A DNA stretch of 64,000 nt from Komagataeibacter nataicola (GTDB lineage: Bacteria; Pseudomonadota; Alphaproteobacteria; Acetobacterales; Acetobacteraceae): the NCBI RefSeq assembly GCF_003207795.1, contig NZ_NIRT01000011.1:1-64000 (forward strand), written 5' to 3'. A model generated the notes under the pieces. That model made no database searches, was not told where the DNA came from, and saw only the letters and a list, made by a program, of their open reading frames with translations. This document shows, in pieces, positions 17,164 through 25,983 of this stretch. The stretch's first letter is position 1; every line of letters starts with the position of its first letter. Both the position numbers and the translations under genes were made by a program.

Positions 17164-17994
17164 ATGAACATGCGCACATCCCGCCGCCGTGGTGCCTCGC
17201 CCGGGGCTCATTCCGCTTCTTCCGCCCGCGCCACACCTGAAAGGGGCGGCAGGCGGGGTGGCCGTGGGGCCGCATCGGCTCCCGCCGGCACGTGCTGGCT
17301 GTATGGCCTGCATGCGGTCCACGCCGCGCTTGAAAACCCGGCCCGCAGGCTGCGCCAGCTTCTGGTCACGGCGGAAGCGCAGGAAACCCTGGCCGCGAAG
17401 CTTGAAGGGGGCTTTCCCATTCAGGCCGTCCGTGCCGAGCGCGCCCAGCTTGATGCGCTGTGCGGCGCTGACGCCGTGCATCAGGGCATGGCGCTGCTGG
17501 CCGATATGCTGAACCCGCCCGATCTGGATACGGTGCTTGAGCAGCCCGGCCCGGTGCTGGTGCTCGATCAGGTAACCGACCCGCGCAACGTGGGCGCCAT
17601 CCTGCGCTCGGCGGCAGCCTTTGGCGCGGTGGCGGTGGTGATGCAGGACCGCAATGCTCCTGATGAAACCGGCACGCTTGCGCGCGCGGCCTCGGGCGCG
17701 CTCGAGGTCGTGCCGCTGATCCGCGTGGTCAATCTCTCGCGCGTGCTCGATGCGCTCAAGGCGCGTGGCCTGTGGGTGGTGGGGCTTGATGCGGGGGGCG
17801 GCATTCTGGATGGGGCTGCTTTCCACCAGCGCCGGGTCGCCCTTGTGCTCGGGGCCGAAGGAGCGGGCCTGCGGCGGCTGACGCGCGAGCATTGCGATGA
17901 GATCGCGGGCCTGGCCATGAGCAGCCAGATGGAAAGCCTCAACGTATCCAACGCCGCCGCCGTGGCGCTGTACGAGATGTTCCGCCACCGCTGA
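17164..17994 (+). CDS. rlmB: 23S rRNA 2'-O-methyltransferase RlmB / TrmH-family SpoU methyltransferase
   Basis: The 276-residue cytoplasmic enzyme methylates a guanosine in 23S rRNA (G2251 in E. coli). After a basic disordered N-terminus, the substrate-binding domain starts with L-Y-G-L-H-A-V-H-A-A-L (about 44-54). The SPOUT domain carries motif 1 D-P-R-N-V-G-A-I-L-R-S (about 139-149), motif 2 L-V-L-G-A-E-G-A-G-L (about 223-232) and motif 3 L-N-V-S-N-A-A-A-V-A-L (about 259-269). Other SpoU paralogues cannot be fully excluded, but length and domain order fit RlmB. Confidence 0.9.
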   Translation: MNMRTSRRRGASPGAHSASSARATPERGGRRGGRGAASAPAGTCWLYGLHAVHAALENPARRLRQLLVTAEAQETLAAKLEGGFPIQAVRAERAQLDALCGADAVHQGMALLADMLNPPDLDTVLEQPGPVLVLDQVTDPRNVGAILRSAAAFGAVAVVMQDRNAPDETGTLARAASGALEVVPLIRVVNLSRVLDALKARGLWVVGLDAGGGILDGAAFHQRRVALVLGAEGAGLRRLTREHCDEIAGLAMSSQMESLNVSNAAAVALYEMFRHR

Positions 17995-18003
17995 ACCCGC
18001 GCA

Positions 18004-18056
18004 AAAACGTTTTCAGGCGTTGCCTTTTTTCAAAAAAGCCTCGCCAAAACCGTCTT
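18004..18056 (+). repeat. Degenerate copy of the intergenic hairpin element, after rlmB
   Basis: An AACGTTTTCAGG arm is followed by a CTTTTTT/AAAAAAG hairpin and GCCAAAACC. It resembles the GCCGCC half of the dispersed element with several changes. It may end rlmB transcription. The rest of the gap to 18301 contains only a short perfect stem (CCCTGCTG/CAGCAGGG, 18153-18174) without a T run. Confidence 0.5.
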
Positions 18057-18301
18057 TAAGAATGCCAGATCGCGCTCATGAGCTGCCTTTTCAGGCCGTC
18101 TTTGAGAAGAACACTGTCTTTTTTTTAACAGACTGCACCCGGAAAATTCTATCCCTGCTGCCCCGTCAGCAGGGCCGGATGTGGCGCGCCTGCGCATACT
18201 GCGCCATCGTGCGTAACGCCGGGCGAACGGGCGGGAAACATGAAAAACTATTTACGTTATAACATGTAGATTTGTCCCCCCATTATTGCCATTGGGAGGA
18301 C

Positions 18302-18370
18302 ATGACACGATTACGTGAGAAGGCCATTCCCCCACGCCGCATGCACTGGGGCAGGGGGCTGCGGGGCTAG
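18302..18370 (+). CDS. Possible 22-residue leader ORF before the FUSC gene
   Basis: An ATG directly preceded by GGGAGGAC opens a 22-codon frame rich in basic residues (T-R-L-R-E-K-A, P-P-R-R-M) that stops at 18370, two bases before the FUSC start codon. The ribosome-binding site in front of this small frame is better than the one in front of the FUSC gene itself. It could be a leader peptide or a coupling device. Chance cannot be excluded for so short a frame. Confidence 0.35.
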   Translation: MTRLREKAIPPRRMHWGRGLRG

Positions 18371-18372
18371 GG

Positions 18373-20517
18373 ATGGCGGATGGCTTCCTGTGTCGGTTCC
18401 GCTGGTTTTACGCCCCGCGCCTGACGGATTTCGGCTTTGCGCTGCGCACGACCATCGCCGCCCTGCTGGCCCTGGTGCTGGCCTTGTGGATGGAAATGGA
18501 TGATCCGCAATGGGCCCCCATGACGACATGGATCGTGGCCCAGAATTCACGCGGGCAGAGCATGTCCAAGGCGCGGTGGCGGCTGCTGGGCACCTGCCTT
18601 GGCGCGGTGGCGGGGGTGGCGCTTATTGCCGCCATGCCGCAATCGGCGTGGCTGCTGTTTCCCGTGCTGGCGTTATGGGTGGGGGTGTGCTGCGGGCTGG
18701 CGACTTTCCTGCGTAATTTTCATTCCTACGCGCTGGTGCTCATGGCCTTTACCAGCGGGCTGATTGCGCTCAATGCGGCCAATGCGCCGCATCAGGTATT
18801 TGACATCGCCCTGTCGCGCTCGACCTACATCTTCCTGGGCATATTGTGCGAGAGCGCACTGGCCGCGGTGTTCGCCCCCAGCCTGATTGACGTGGCCCGG
18901 CGCGAGATCGGCCAGAAGGTGGGGGCCGCCATCGGGCAGGCCGCGCAGGCGCTTGGCAGCATGATGCACGGGCGCGAGGGGGCGTTCCTCAAATCACGCA
19001 CGCTGCTGGGCTCGGTCTTTTCCGTGTCAGACCAGATCGAGTTCAGCGAAGTGGAGATGCAGCACCGCACCCGCGCGGGCGACCATGCGCGCGCGGCCCT
19101 TGCCGCGATTGCGGTGGTGATGTCGCGCGGGCTGGGGCTGAGTGCGCGCATGCATGCTACGGGCGACCTGCCGCCCGCCTTCGTCACCCCGCTGGCGCGT
19201 GCGCAGGCGCTGTTCGCGCGCATTCAGGCGGGCATGGCGGCCCCTGACCCGCTGGCCGCCATTCCCGCCCTGCGCGCGCAGTTGCGCGACCTTGGGGCGG
19301 AATGCCGCCAGCAGCTGGTCAATGACATCATCGCCGTATCCGGCCCCACCCCGCCGGGCCGGGAGGCGGGGCGGCAGCATCTTGATGGCTACATCCTCAA
19401 TGCCTCGCTGGGCGTGCTGCTGGTGCGGCTCGATGCGGCGCTGGCGCATCTGGCGGCAACGCAGGTGGCGCCGGTGCATGATCGGTTCCATTTCTCCATC
19501 CCGCCATGGCGCGACCGCACGGCGGCGTGGCATACCGGCATCCGCTCGGCGGGTGCCGTGCTGATGGGCGGGCTGGTGTGGGAGTGCACCGGCTGGCCCG
19601 ATGGCGCGACCTTCGCCATGTTCGTGGTGGTGACATGCAGCCGCTTTGCCGCGAATGAAAACCCGGTGCGCGACAGCATCGGCTTTCTGCGCGGGGCGGT
19701 GTGGGCGGTGCTGGTCGCGGCCATCATCACCTTCATGGTGCTGCCCGACCAGGCGGTGTGGGAGACGCTGGTGCTCTCGCTGTTCGTGCCCATGATGGTG
19801 GGCGGCCTTGCGTTGCGCGATCCGCGCACGGCGGGCACGGCTGCGCCCTATAACAACTTCCTGCCGTTCATGGTCTATCCGGGCAACCAGTCGCGGCTTG
19901 ATGAACTGACATTCTTCAATACCAACAGCGCGGTGGTGCTGGGCATCGGGTGCAGCGTGCTGGTGTTTCGTCTCGTGCTGCCATTTGACCCCGATGCCGA
20001 GCGGTGGCGCATGCGCCGCCAGATCGTGCGCGACCTCCGCCGCATTGCCCTTGCCCCCGCCATACCCGACCCCGGCGCCTGGGTGAACCGGCTCACCACC
20101 GGCTTTGCACGGCTGGTGCGGCATGCCTCGACCATGTCCGATGCGCAGACCAATGCGTATCTTGATGGCGTGCTGTCGGCCATGACGGTGGGGCTGAACC
20201 TGATCCGCCTGCGTGGCCTGCTGGCCCGAGGCAGCCTGCCGCCTGCCGTGGAGGCCGCGGTCGGGCGCATGCTTGTGGCCTTTGGCGCGTGGAAGGGCGG
20301 CCCGCCGGTGGAACTGGCCCGCATCGTAATGGCGACCCTTGCACAGATACGGGCTGCGGTGGATGGCGAAGCCAACCTGTCGCGCCGGCTCGACCTGGGG
20401 TGGAGCGTGGCCTATCTGGAAATACTGGCGCGTGAACTGCACACCAATACGCGATTTTTCGATATTACGCGCCGGTTTCATCTGCCGCCGGATGGTACGG
20501 GCAGGGAAGCCGCATAG
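18373..20517 (+). CDS. FUSC-family inner-membrane transporter (aromatic acid exporter AaeB-like)
   Basis: The 714-residue protein has the duplicated FUSC layout: about six helices near 20-180, a long cytoplasmic domain, a second helix block near 390-540 and a cytoplasmic C-terminal domain. Family members such as AaeB export aromatic carboxylic acids or confer fusaric acid resistance. Unlike the usual operons, no HlyD adaptor or DUF1656 gene lies next to it. Its ATG lies two bases after the stop of a short leader frame. It ends just before a complete copy of the dispersed hairpin element. Confidence 0.88.
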   Translation: MADGFLCRFRWFYAPRLTDFGFALRTTIAALLALVLALWMEMDDPQWAPMTTWIVAQNSRGQSMSKARWRLLGTCLGAVAGVALIAAMPQSAWLLFPVLALWVGVCCGLATFLRNFHSYALVLMAFTSGLIALNAANAPHQVFDIALSRSTYIFLGILCESALAAVFAPSLIDVARREIGQKVGAAIGQAAQALGSMMHGREGAFLKSRTLLGSVFSVSDQIEFSEVEMQHRTRAGDHARAALAAIAVVMSRGLGLSARMHATGDLPPAFVTPLARAQALFARIQAGMAAPDPLAAIPALRAQLRDLGAECRQQLVNDIIAVSGPTPPGREAGRQHLDGYILNASLGVLLVRLDAALAHLAATQVAPVHDRFHFSIPPWRDRTAAWHTGIRSAGAVLMGGLVWECTGWPDGATFAMFVVVTCSRFAANENPVRDSIGFLRGAVWAVLVAAIITFMVLPDQAVWETLVLSLFVPMMVGGLALRDPRTAGTAAPYNNFLPFMVYPGNQSRLDELTFFNTNSAVVLGIGCSVLVFRLVLPFDPDAERWRMRRQIVRDLRRIALAPAIPDPGAWVNRLTTGFARLVRHASTMSDAQTNAYLDGVLSAMTVGLNLIRLRGLLARGSLPPAVEAAVGRMLVAFGAWKGGPPVELARIVMATLAQIRAAVDGEANLSRRLDLGWSVAYLEILARELHTNTRFFDITRRFHLPPDGTGREAA

Positions 20518-20523
20518 ATCAGG

Positions 20524-20610
20524 AATAAAAGTTTCCGGGTGCCGCTTTTTTTAAAAAAAGCGGTGTTCTTCCAAAGCTTTTTGAAAAAAGCTTCACCAAA
20601 AACTTTTATT
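20524..20610 (+). repeat. Full copy of the two-hairpin intergenic element
   Basis: The outer arms AATAAAAGTTT (20524-20534) and AAACTTTTATT (20600-20610) are a perfect 11-bp inverted repeat. Between them lie a CCGCTTTTTTT/AAAAAAAGCGG palindrome and an AAGCTTTTT/AAAAAGCTT hairpin. The whole unit could fold as a three-way junction. It lies between the FUSC gene and the RidA-like gene and probably terminates FUSC transcription. Confidence 0.85.
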
Positions 20611-20659
20611 ATTTTATCAAAACATTATTTCCGGGTTTCTTGTACCAAAGGATTCTTTC

Positions 20660-21010
20660 ATGACCATCAAACGCCTCCAACCTGAAGAACGCCTCGCCGG
20701 AGCTGTCGTGCATGGCGGGCTTGTCTATCTTGCAGGGCAGGTTGCCGATGATGCCGACCTCGATGCCGAGGGGCAGACAGCCGATATCCTGCGCCAGATC
20801 GACGCGATCCTTGCCGAGGCGGGCACCAGCAAGGCAAACCTGCTTTCGGTACAGATTTTCCTGAGCGACATGAACGATATGGCCGCCATGAACCGTGCAT
20901 GGGATGCCTGGCTCGACCCCGCCAGCAAACCCGCCCGCGCCACGGTGGAGGCCCGTCTGGCCAACCCGAAATGGAAGGTCGAGATCACGGGTATTGCGGC
21001 CCTGGCCTGA
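20660..21010 (+). CDS. RidA/YjgF-family protein
   Basis: The 116-residue cytoplasmic protein belongs to the RidA/YER057c/UK114 family, whose members deaminate reactive enamine/imine intermediates released by PLP enzymes. The catalytic Arg appears in K-P-A-R-A-T-V-E-A, and the start has G-A-V-V-H-G-G-L-V-Y-L-A-G-Q-V. The ATG follows a weak AAAGGA site. It stands alone between two copies of the dispersed hairpin element. The exact subfamily, and so the physiological substrate, cannot be told. Confidence 0.9.
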   Translation: MTIKRLQPEERLAGAVVHGGLVYLAGQVADDADLDAEGQTADILRQIDAILAEAGTSKANLLSVQIFLSDMNDMAAMNRAWDAWLDPASKPARATVEARLANPKWKVEITGIAALA

Positions 21011-21017
21011 AAAGAGA

Positions 21018-21063
21018 AACGTTTTCGGGTGCCGCCTTTTTTTTAAAAAGGCGGCATTCTTCT
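21018..21063 (+). repeat. Half copy (GCCGCC hairpin) of the intergenic element
   Basis: AACGTTTTCGGGTGCC is followed by a CCGCCTTTTT/AAAAAGGCGG palindrome and ATTCTTCTG. The second hairpin and right outer arm are missing or decayed. Placed 8 bases after the RidA-like stop, it is a likely terminator. Confidence 0.75.
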
Positions 21064-21219
21064 GATTGCAACATACTGGCCAGACGGGCTTTTTACGAAG
21101 CTTCCCAGTATCGGCCGCTCACAAAACCCGCCCTGCATGCAACCGCGCGGCGGGGGCGCTGTTTTGATCTGTAACTGCGGGGTCACCCGCGCCCCTGTTA
21201 CAGATACGGAGCCTGCGCC

Positions 21220-22221
21220 ATGCCAGATGACAGTCATATCGCCTCCTCCCGCCGCACCGTGCTGGCAGCGGCGGCGGGACTTGTAACGGCAGCGGCAGCC
21301 TCTGGCCGGGCGCAGGCAGCCGAAATGGCCGCCCCCCGCCCGCCGCTGGTCGACCCGGAAAACGCCTATCCCCGTCCGCCTTTTCCCGAGCAGTCGCAGC
21401 CCTGGCCCGGTCTTGCGAGCAAGATGAACCCCCGCCCTGACCATGGCGAGACGAGCTACCGTGGCTCGGGCCGGCTGGCCGGGCGCAAGGCGCTGATTAC
21501 CGGGGGTGATTCCGGCCTTGGGCGCGCCACCGCCATTGCCTACGCCCGCGAGGGCGCGGACGTGGCCATAGCCTACCTGCCGCAGGAGGAACCTGATGCG
21601 CGCGAGGTCGTAGCCCTCATCCGCGAGGCCGGGCGCAAGGCGGTTGCCCTGCCCGGTGACCTGCGTGACAGCAGATACTGCGCCCAGCTCGTGCAGCGCG
21701 CGCATGATGAACTTGGCGGGCTGGACATACTGGTGAGCAACGCGGGCCGCCAGCGCCATCAGGCCACTATTCTTGATATTACTGACGAGCAGTTCGACGA
21801 GACCTTCCGCACCAATATCTATGCCCTGTTCCACCTGAGCCGCGCGGCCATTCCGCTCATGCCGCGCGGGGCCGCGATCATTGCCACGGCTTCGGTCAAT
21901 GCGTTCAGCCCGTCAGAGATCCTGCTGGACTATTCCGCGACCAAAGGGGCCATTGTCGCCTTCGTCAAGTCGCTGGCCAAGCAGATGGTGCACAAGGGCA
22001 TTCGCGTCAACGCCGTGGCCCCCGGCCCGTTCTGGACCGCGCTGCAGGTCAGTGGCGGCCAGACGGAGGAGAACATCCACAATTTCGGTGGCGAGACCCC
22101 GATGGGCCGCGCAGGCCAGCCGGCTGAAATCGCGCCGATCTATGTACTTCTGGCCTCATCGGAGGCAAGCTACATCACCGGGCAGGTCTATGCGGCCTCG
22201 GGGGGCACGGGGGTTGGCTGA
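21220..22221 (+). CDS. SDR-family oxidoreductase with Tat-like signal (YghA-like)
   Basis: The 333-residue protein starts with a twin-arginine-type leader (S-R-R-T-V-L followed by an alanine-rich stretch, about 10-34). The SDR domain has the NAD(P) loop T-G-G-D-S-G-L-G (about 92-99), N-A-G (about 176-178) and catalytic Y-S-A-T-K (about 243-247). It resembles YghA/general-stress SDRs that act on aldehydes or alcohols. Export by Tat would place it in the periplasm with its cofactor bound, as for other acetic-acid-bacterial oxidoreductases; that is inference from the leader. Confidence 0.87.
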   Translation: MPDDSHIASSRRTVLAAAAGLVTAAAASGRAQAAEMAAPRPPLVDPENAYPRPPFPEQSQPWPGLASKMNPRPDHGETSYRGSGRLAGRKALITGGDSGLGRATAIAYAREGADVAIAYLPQEEPDAREVVALIREAGRKAVALPGDLRDSRYCAQLVQRAHDELGGLDILVSNAGRQRHQATILDITDEQFDETFRTNIYALFHLSRAAIPLMPRGAAIIATASVNAFSPSEILLDYSATKGAIVAFVKSLAKQMVHKGIRVNAVAPGPFWTALQVSGGQTEENIHNFGGETPMGRAGQPAEIAPIYVLLASSEASYITGQVYAASGGTGVG

Positions 22222-22260
22222 AACCTTGCGCAGCACGGCGCGCAATGGCACAGGAGAGGC

Positions 22261-22374
22261 ATGCGCATGATCCTGCCTGCCCTGCTGATGCTGCTTGGTG
22301 TCGCGGTGTGTTATTTCGCCATTGGCATGATTACCGATGCCGGGCGGTTCCTGTCGGATTCCCATCCCTGGTGA
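22261..22374 (+). CDS. Small single-pass membrane protein
   Basis: A 37-codon frame with a good site (AGGAGAGGC before the ATG) encodes one hydrophobic helix (about residues 4-24, L-L-M-L-L-G-V-A-V) and a short polar tail. It lies 39 bases after the SDR gene and may be co-transcribed with it. Family unknown. Confidence 0.55.
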   Translation: MRMILPALLMLLGVAVCYFAIGMITDAGRFLSDSHPW

Positions 22375-22450
22375 TACGACAGGCCCTTTACCAGAAACAT
22401 CCTTATGGTTTTTCGCGCTGAACCTCCTGATAGGACAAGGGGATGACAGG

Positions 22451-22588
22451 ATGACGGACCAGTCAGCCGCCGCGCCGGGCCTTGCGGGCCTGTTATGGCC
22501 CCGCCGCAACCTGTGTTACCGGCGGCTTGCCGAGTGGCTCATCCCCGACATGCGGTGGATGGAACGCCCCGGCCCGCTGGATATCTGA
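22451..22588 (+). CDS. Small hypothetical protein, 45 residues
   Basis: The frame starts at an ATG preceded by AAGGGG and encodes a basic, tryptophan-rich peptide (L-L-W-P-R-R-N-L, M-R-W-M-E-R-P). There is no clear signal or membrane helix. It could be a real small protein of the same unit as the preceding small gene or a chance frame. Confidence 0.35.
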   Translation: MTDQSAAAPGLAGLLWPRRNLCYRRLAEWLIPDMRWMERPGPLDI

Positions 22589-22756
22589 AAACAGCGTTCC
22601 GCACCGCCTTCATGCAGGAGGCGGCAGCGTCATGGCCCTGCAGGGATTTGTGTTGCGCCACTTGGGCGTTCATGCATCTGATACGCATTCACGTTACGCA
22701 TATCATATATAAAAACCGAACAAGGTATGCGGGCCACCCCCGCACTGGAGATAGAG

Positions 22757-23194
22757 ATGATCCGTTTTTCCGCCCTGCCCGCCCTCGTCGTGGCCAGTGT
22801 TGCGTTCGCCTCGCCCGCGCTGGCCTCGGTCGTGCGTTTTGAAGGGCATTTCGCGGGGGAGCATGGCGCGACATCCCACCCCGAAGGCAAGGTCGAGGCC
22901 GCGCTGAACACGCGCACCAACCTCGTGAAGTATGTCATTACATGGAGCGGGCTGAGCGGCCCGGTTACGGCGGCGCATTTCCATGGTCCCGCCCCGGCAG
23001 GCGAGGAAGCGGGCGTGCTCGTGCCCATTCCCAGCCCTTACAAGTCCGGCCAGCACGGCTCGGTCCTGCTCTCGGCCGAGCAGGCGCAGGCGCTGCAGAA
23101 CGGGCAGGTTTACGTCAACCTGCACACCGATGCCCTGCCCAATGGCGAGGCCCGCGCCCAGATCGAGCGCCTGACCCCGCCCGCCAGGCCGTAA
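22757..23194 (+). CDS. Secreted CHRD-domain protein
   Basis: The 145-residue protein has a signal peptide (about 1-23) and one CHRD domain, seen in F-E-G-H-F-A-G-E, A-H-F-H-G-P-A-P-A-G and the end N-L-H-T-D-A-L-P-N-G-E-A-R-A-Q-I. CHRD domains of bacterial secreted proteins have no firmly known function. I chose the ATG at 22757, preceded by GGAGATAGAG, over an in-frame ATG ten codons upstream because the signal peptide begins there. Confidence 0.85.
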   Translation: MIRFSALPALVVASVAFASPALASVVRFEGHFAGEHGATSHPEGKVEAALNTRTNLVKYVITWSGLSGPVTAAHFHGPAPAGEEAGVLVPIPSPYKSGQHGSVLLSAEQAQALQNGQVYVNLHTDALPNGEARAQIERLTPPARP

Positions 23195-23292
23195 AGCCGA
23201 CGCGCCTGGCATAAAGTCCATGATAGGGTTTGCATGGCTGCTATTTGTGCGGCACTGTTGGTGTTACGGCATGGAAGCCATGCCAATTCTTC

Positions 23293-23874
23293 ATGGAGCC
23301 GGGCGACACACCTCGCCAGAAGTCAGGGAGTTTGCTTTTGCGCCTAGCATGTGTGGCCGCTACCGCGGCTGTTATGTCCCTGTCCGGTTTTGGTCCGCTG
23401 TGCGCCCATGCCCGCGCGGCGGATGCGCTTGGTGACCATACGGGAACAATCACCTTCACGATTTCAGCGGCCGATGTCGGTGCGGGCGTGTCATGGGGCA
23501 AGGGCGTGCTGACCTTCGGGGGGCATGACTATCCCTTCCGCATCCGTGGCGGCTCGGGGGCCGCCATCGGTTTCTCGCGCACCCATGCGATAGGCACCGT
23601 CTATAACCTGTATCGCGTGTCCGATATCGAGGGCACGTACTGGTCCGTGCAGGGCGAGGCCACGATGGGGGCAGGCAAGGGGGGGGCCGTCATGGAAAAC
23701 AATAACGGCATCTACATCAAGTTCACCTCGACGAGCAGCGGCGCGCGCCTTGCCTTCTCGGTCGAGCGCCTGACCGTGCGGCTCAACCCCGGCGCCACGC
23801 TGCCCGCGCAGCAGTCCGCCGCCCCGCCCGCGGCCACCACCGCCCCGCCCAGCAGCCCTGCATCACACCAATAG
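23293..23874 (+). CDS. Hypothetical secreted protein
   Basis: The protein has a signal-like hydrophobic stretch (L-A-C-V-A-A-T-A-A-V-M-S-L), a beta-rich domain with L-T-F-G-G-H-D-Y-P-F-R-I-R-G and I-G-T-V-Y-N-L-Y, and a low-complexity Pro/Ala/Thr tail. A TTG at 23338, spaced seven bases after AGGGAG, is a credible alternative start that would put the signal peptide at the very N-terminus. I do not recognise the family. Confidence 0.65.
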   Translation: MEPGDTPRQKSGSLLLRLACVAATAAVMSLSGFGPLCAHARAADALGDHTGTITFTISAADVGAGVSWGKGVLTFGGHDYPFRIRGGSGAAIGFSRTHAIGTVYNLYRVSDIEGTYWSVQGEATMGAGKGGAVMENNNGIYIKFTSTSSGARLAFSVERLTVRLNPGATLPAQQSAAPPAATTAPPSSPASHQ

Positions 23875-23935
23875 GCAGGGGGCCGCCTGATCGTGCATGC
23901 TAGGTTCCACCATGAAAACTGATGGAGCCGCCAGC

Positions 23936-24805
23936 ATGACAGACAATACCCATACCTTTGGCGATGGCCGCCTGGCCGCCAGCGTGCACGCGAAGGGGGC
24001 CGAACTGTGCGCTCTGCGGGCCAGCGGGCGCGACCTGCTGTGGGGCGGCGGCGCGCCGTGGCAGCGGCAGTCGCCGGTGCTGTTCCCCATCGTGGGGCGG
24101 CTGGCTGAGGACACTGCCTGGGTGGAGGGCAAGCCCTACCGCATGACGCAGCATGGCTTCGCGCGGGACTGCACCTTCCGCTGGCTCGCGCGTGACGAGA
24201 CCGGCTGCCGCCTCGAACTCGTCGATACGGACGAGACACGCGGGATGTTTCCCTTCGCCTTCAGTCTCGTCATCGAATACCGGATCGAACAGGGCATCCT
24301 GTCGGTGCGCTACTGCGTGACCAACCCGGACGGGACGCGCGTGCTGCCGGCCTCGCTTGGCGCGCATCCGGCCTTCATCTGGCCGCTCGCCCCCGATGTG
24401 CCCAAGAACCGGCATGTCATTACCTTTGATGAACCCGAACCCGCCCCCATCCGCCGCGTGCGCGATGGCCTGCTGCTGCCCGAAGGCCTGCCCACGCCCA
24501 TACAGGGTCGCACGCTGGCGCTTGACGAGGCCCTGTTCGCGCCAGATGCGCTGATTCTCGACCGGTTGGCCAGCCATGGCCTGACCTACCACATCCCCGG
24601 TGGGCCGGGCCTGCGGCTGGCATGGGAGGGCTTTCCCTATCTGGGCCTGTGGATGAAGCCGGGCGCTGATTTCCTGTGCATCGAGCCATGGCATGGCCTT
24701 GCAAGCCCGGTGGGTTTCAGCGGTGATTTTTCCACCCGTCCGGGCGTGTTTCACCTCCAGCCGGGACAGGAATGGCGGGCAGGCTGGCAGGTCGGCTGCA
24801 TCTGA
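23936..24805 (+). CDS. Aldose 1-epimerase-family protein (galactose mutarotase-like)
   Basis: The protein of about 289 residues has the galactose-mutarotase fold: an N-terminal F-G-D-G-R-L-A-A-S-V strand, F-P-I-V-G-R-L (an expected substrate-binding Arg), Q-H-G-F-A-R-D with a conserved His, and A-H-P-A-F-I-W-P. Such proteins interconvert anomers of sugars or sugar phosphates in the cytoplasm. I chose the ATG at 23936, with GGAG upstream; an ATG at 23912 is possible. It is followed by a strong hairpin. Confidence 0.88.
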   Translation: MTDNTHTFGDGRLAASVHAKGAELCALRASGRDLLWGGGAPWQRQSPVLFPIVGRLAEDTAWVEGKPYRMTQHGFARDCTFRWLARDETGCRLELVDTDETRGMFPFAFSLVIEYRIEQGILSVRYCVTNPDGTRVLPASLGAHPAFIWPLAPDVPKNRHVITFDEPEPAPIRRVRDGLLLPEGLPTPIQGRTLALDEALFAPDALILDRLASHGLTYHIPGGPGLRLAWEGFPYLGLWMKPGADFLCIEPWHGLASPVGFSGDFSTRPGVFHLQPGQEWRAGWQVGCI

Positions 24806-24818
24806 GCGGGGTTGGGGT

Positions 24819-24852
24819 CCGGCAGGTGTATTTTCCACGCAACACCTGCCGG
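24819..24852 (+). terminator. Hairpin after the epimerase-family gene
   Basis: CCGGCAGGTGT and ACACCTGCCGG form a perfect 11-bp stem with a 12-base loop, 14 bases after the stop codon. There is no T run after it, so it is not a textbook intrinsic terminator, though it may still end or stabilise the transcript. Confidence 0.5.
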
Positions 24853-25334
24853 AATAAGCCTTGCGAAAACAGCATGGATCGGCCCGTAAATCTGCGAAAA
24901 TATCGGATGTGCAACGCGATGGTTGCGGCGTAGTAGAGCAACAGGAGCAGCATGCGGCAGTATCGCCCGCTAGGCTCACGGGAAACGCCTTGATGCGTAG
25001 TTTTTCTCCTGTCCCCGTTGTGGGATTTTCCCCGTCTTCCCCTTCCCTCCCGATCCGTTCCTTCCGCCAGCGCGTGAGTGCGTGGGTGGGTGCGGCCTAT
25101 CGCAGGCAGGGGATAATGCTGCTCGCCACGCTGCCCAGCGTGGCCGTGCCCTCAGGCTGCCATTGCGGCATGGAAGGTGGTCCCTCGCTGCTTGCGCTGC
25201 GCGGCTGGGACCGCGCCTGAACCCGCAGCCTGCGGGCAGGCCAGTTCTGTGATATTGTGTATGGCGGCGCATCCCGGTGCGCCGCCATATTCATGACTGC
25301 CGTATGGCGCGGGTGAACAGGAAGGCACAGGGCG
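24853..25334. other. Intergenic stretch without a convincing gene
   Basis: A 75-codon frame from an ATG at 24993 (plus) lacks a ribosome-binding site and any recognisable domain. I see no riboswitch, repeat or RNA gene here. A promoter for the gene at 25335 presumably lies in the last part. Confidence 0.4.
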
Positions 25335-25970
25335 ATGCACAGGCGCATGTTGAACTGCATGGGGGGAATAGGCCTGGCCATGCTGGCGCATGGGGGCACT
25401 GCCAGGGCGGCGACAACCGCCTTCAACAAAATGCCGGATTACGAGAAATTCGGCATCACGGTCTCCTCCGCCTACCATGTGCGGCGGTGCGAAGTGACGG
25501 TGCGCGTCAACCCCACCCGTTTTGCCCAGAGTGCTAGCGCGCTGGAAAACGAGGGCATTCTTGATAACGCTACGCCCGAACTCATCAGCAGGCGGCCTGA
25601 ATATTATATTGGCCAGGCCATGCATGAGATCGTGCCGACCATCATCTACCATACCTTCCTGCGCTATACCGATGCGGCGACCTGCCGGTTCATGTTCCGC
25701 AACCGGGCGGGGCAGGATGATGCGCTGTACGGCTATACCGTGTCCGAGCCGACTTTCCTCAGCTTTGTCGTGCGCAGCCATACCATGACGCAGGTGGACT
25801 GGTACAAGGCCAGCTTTGACGAGATCAGGGAAGTCTCCGCCCAGTTCAATGAAGACCCCGCCTACGCCACTCCCGCCACACAGGAGGAAGGCGTTCCGCC
25901 CCAGTCCGCTACCATGGGCCAGCCCGGTGCGGGTGATGAGGAGCCGGGGGTGACAGACGGGCTGCGATGA
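25335..25970 (+). CDS. Hypothetical secreted protein
   Basis: The 211-residue protein has a signal peptide (about 1-25, ending T-A-R-A), a central region with paired cysteines (R-R-C-E-V-T and A-T-C-R-F-M-F) that could form a disulfide, and an acidic, Pro-rich tail. No family is recognised. It ends 13 bases before bluB, so the two may be co-transcribed. Confidence 0.7.
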   Translation: MHRRMLNCMGGIGLAMLAHGGTARAATTAFNKMPDYEKFGITVSSAYHVRRCEVTVRVNPTRFAQSASALENEGILDNATPELISRRPEYYIGQAMHEIVPTIIYHTFLRYTDAATCRFMFRNRAGQDDALYGYTVSEPTFLSFVVRSHTMTQVDWYKASFDEIREVSAQFNEDPAYATPATQEEGVPPQSATMGQPGAGDEEPGVTDGLR

Positions 25971-25983
25971 ACCACAAACAGGC

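Noticed and set aside
17062-17988. A 308-codon minus-strand frame opposite rlmB
   Set aside because: It is the shadow of a gene with all SPOUT motifs on the plus strand.
24993-25220. A 75-codon frame in the gap before the gene at 25335
   Set aside because: There is no ribosome-binding site, and the Ser/Pro-rich sequence has no domain.
24806-25983. A cobalamin riboswitch upstream of bluB
   Set aside because: I found no B12-box-like segment or matching helices; only a short GGGAA occurs, which is not enough.
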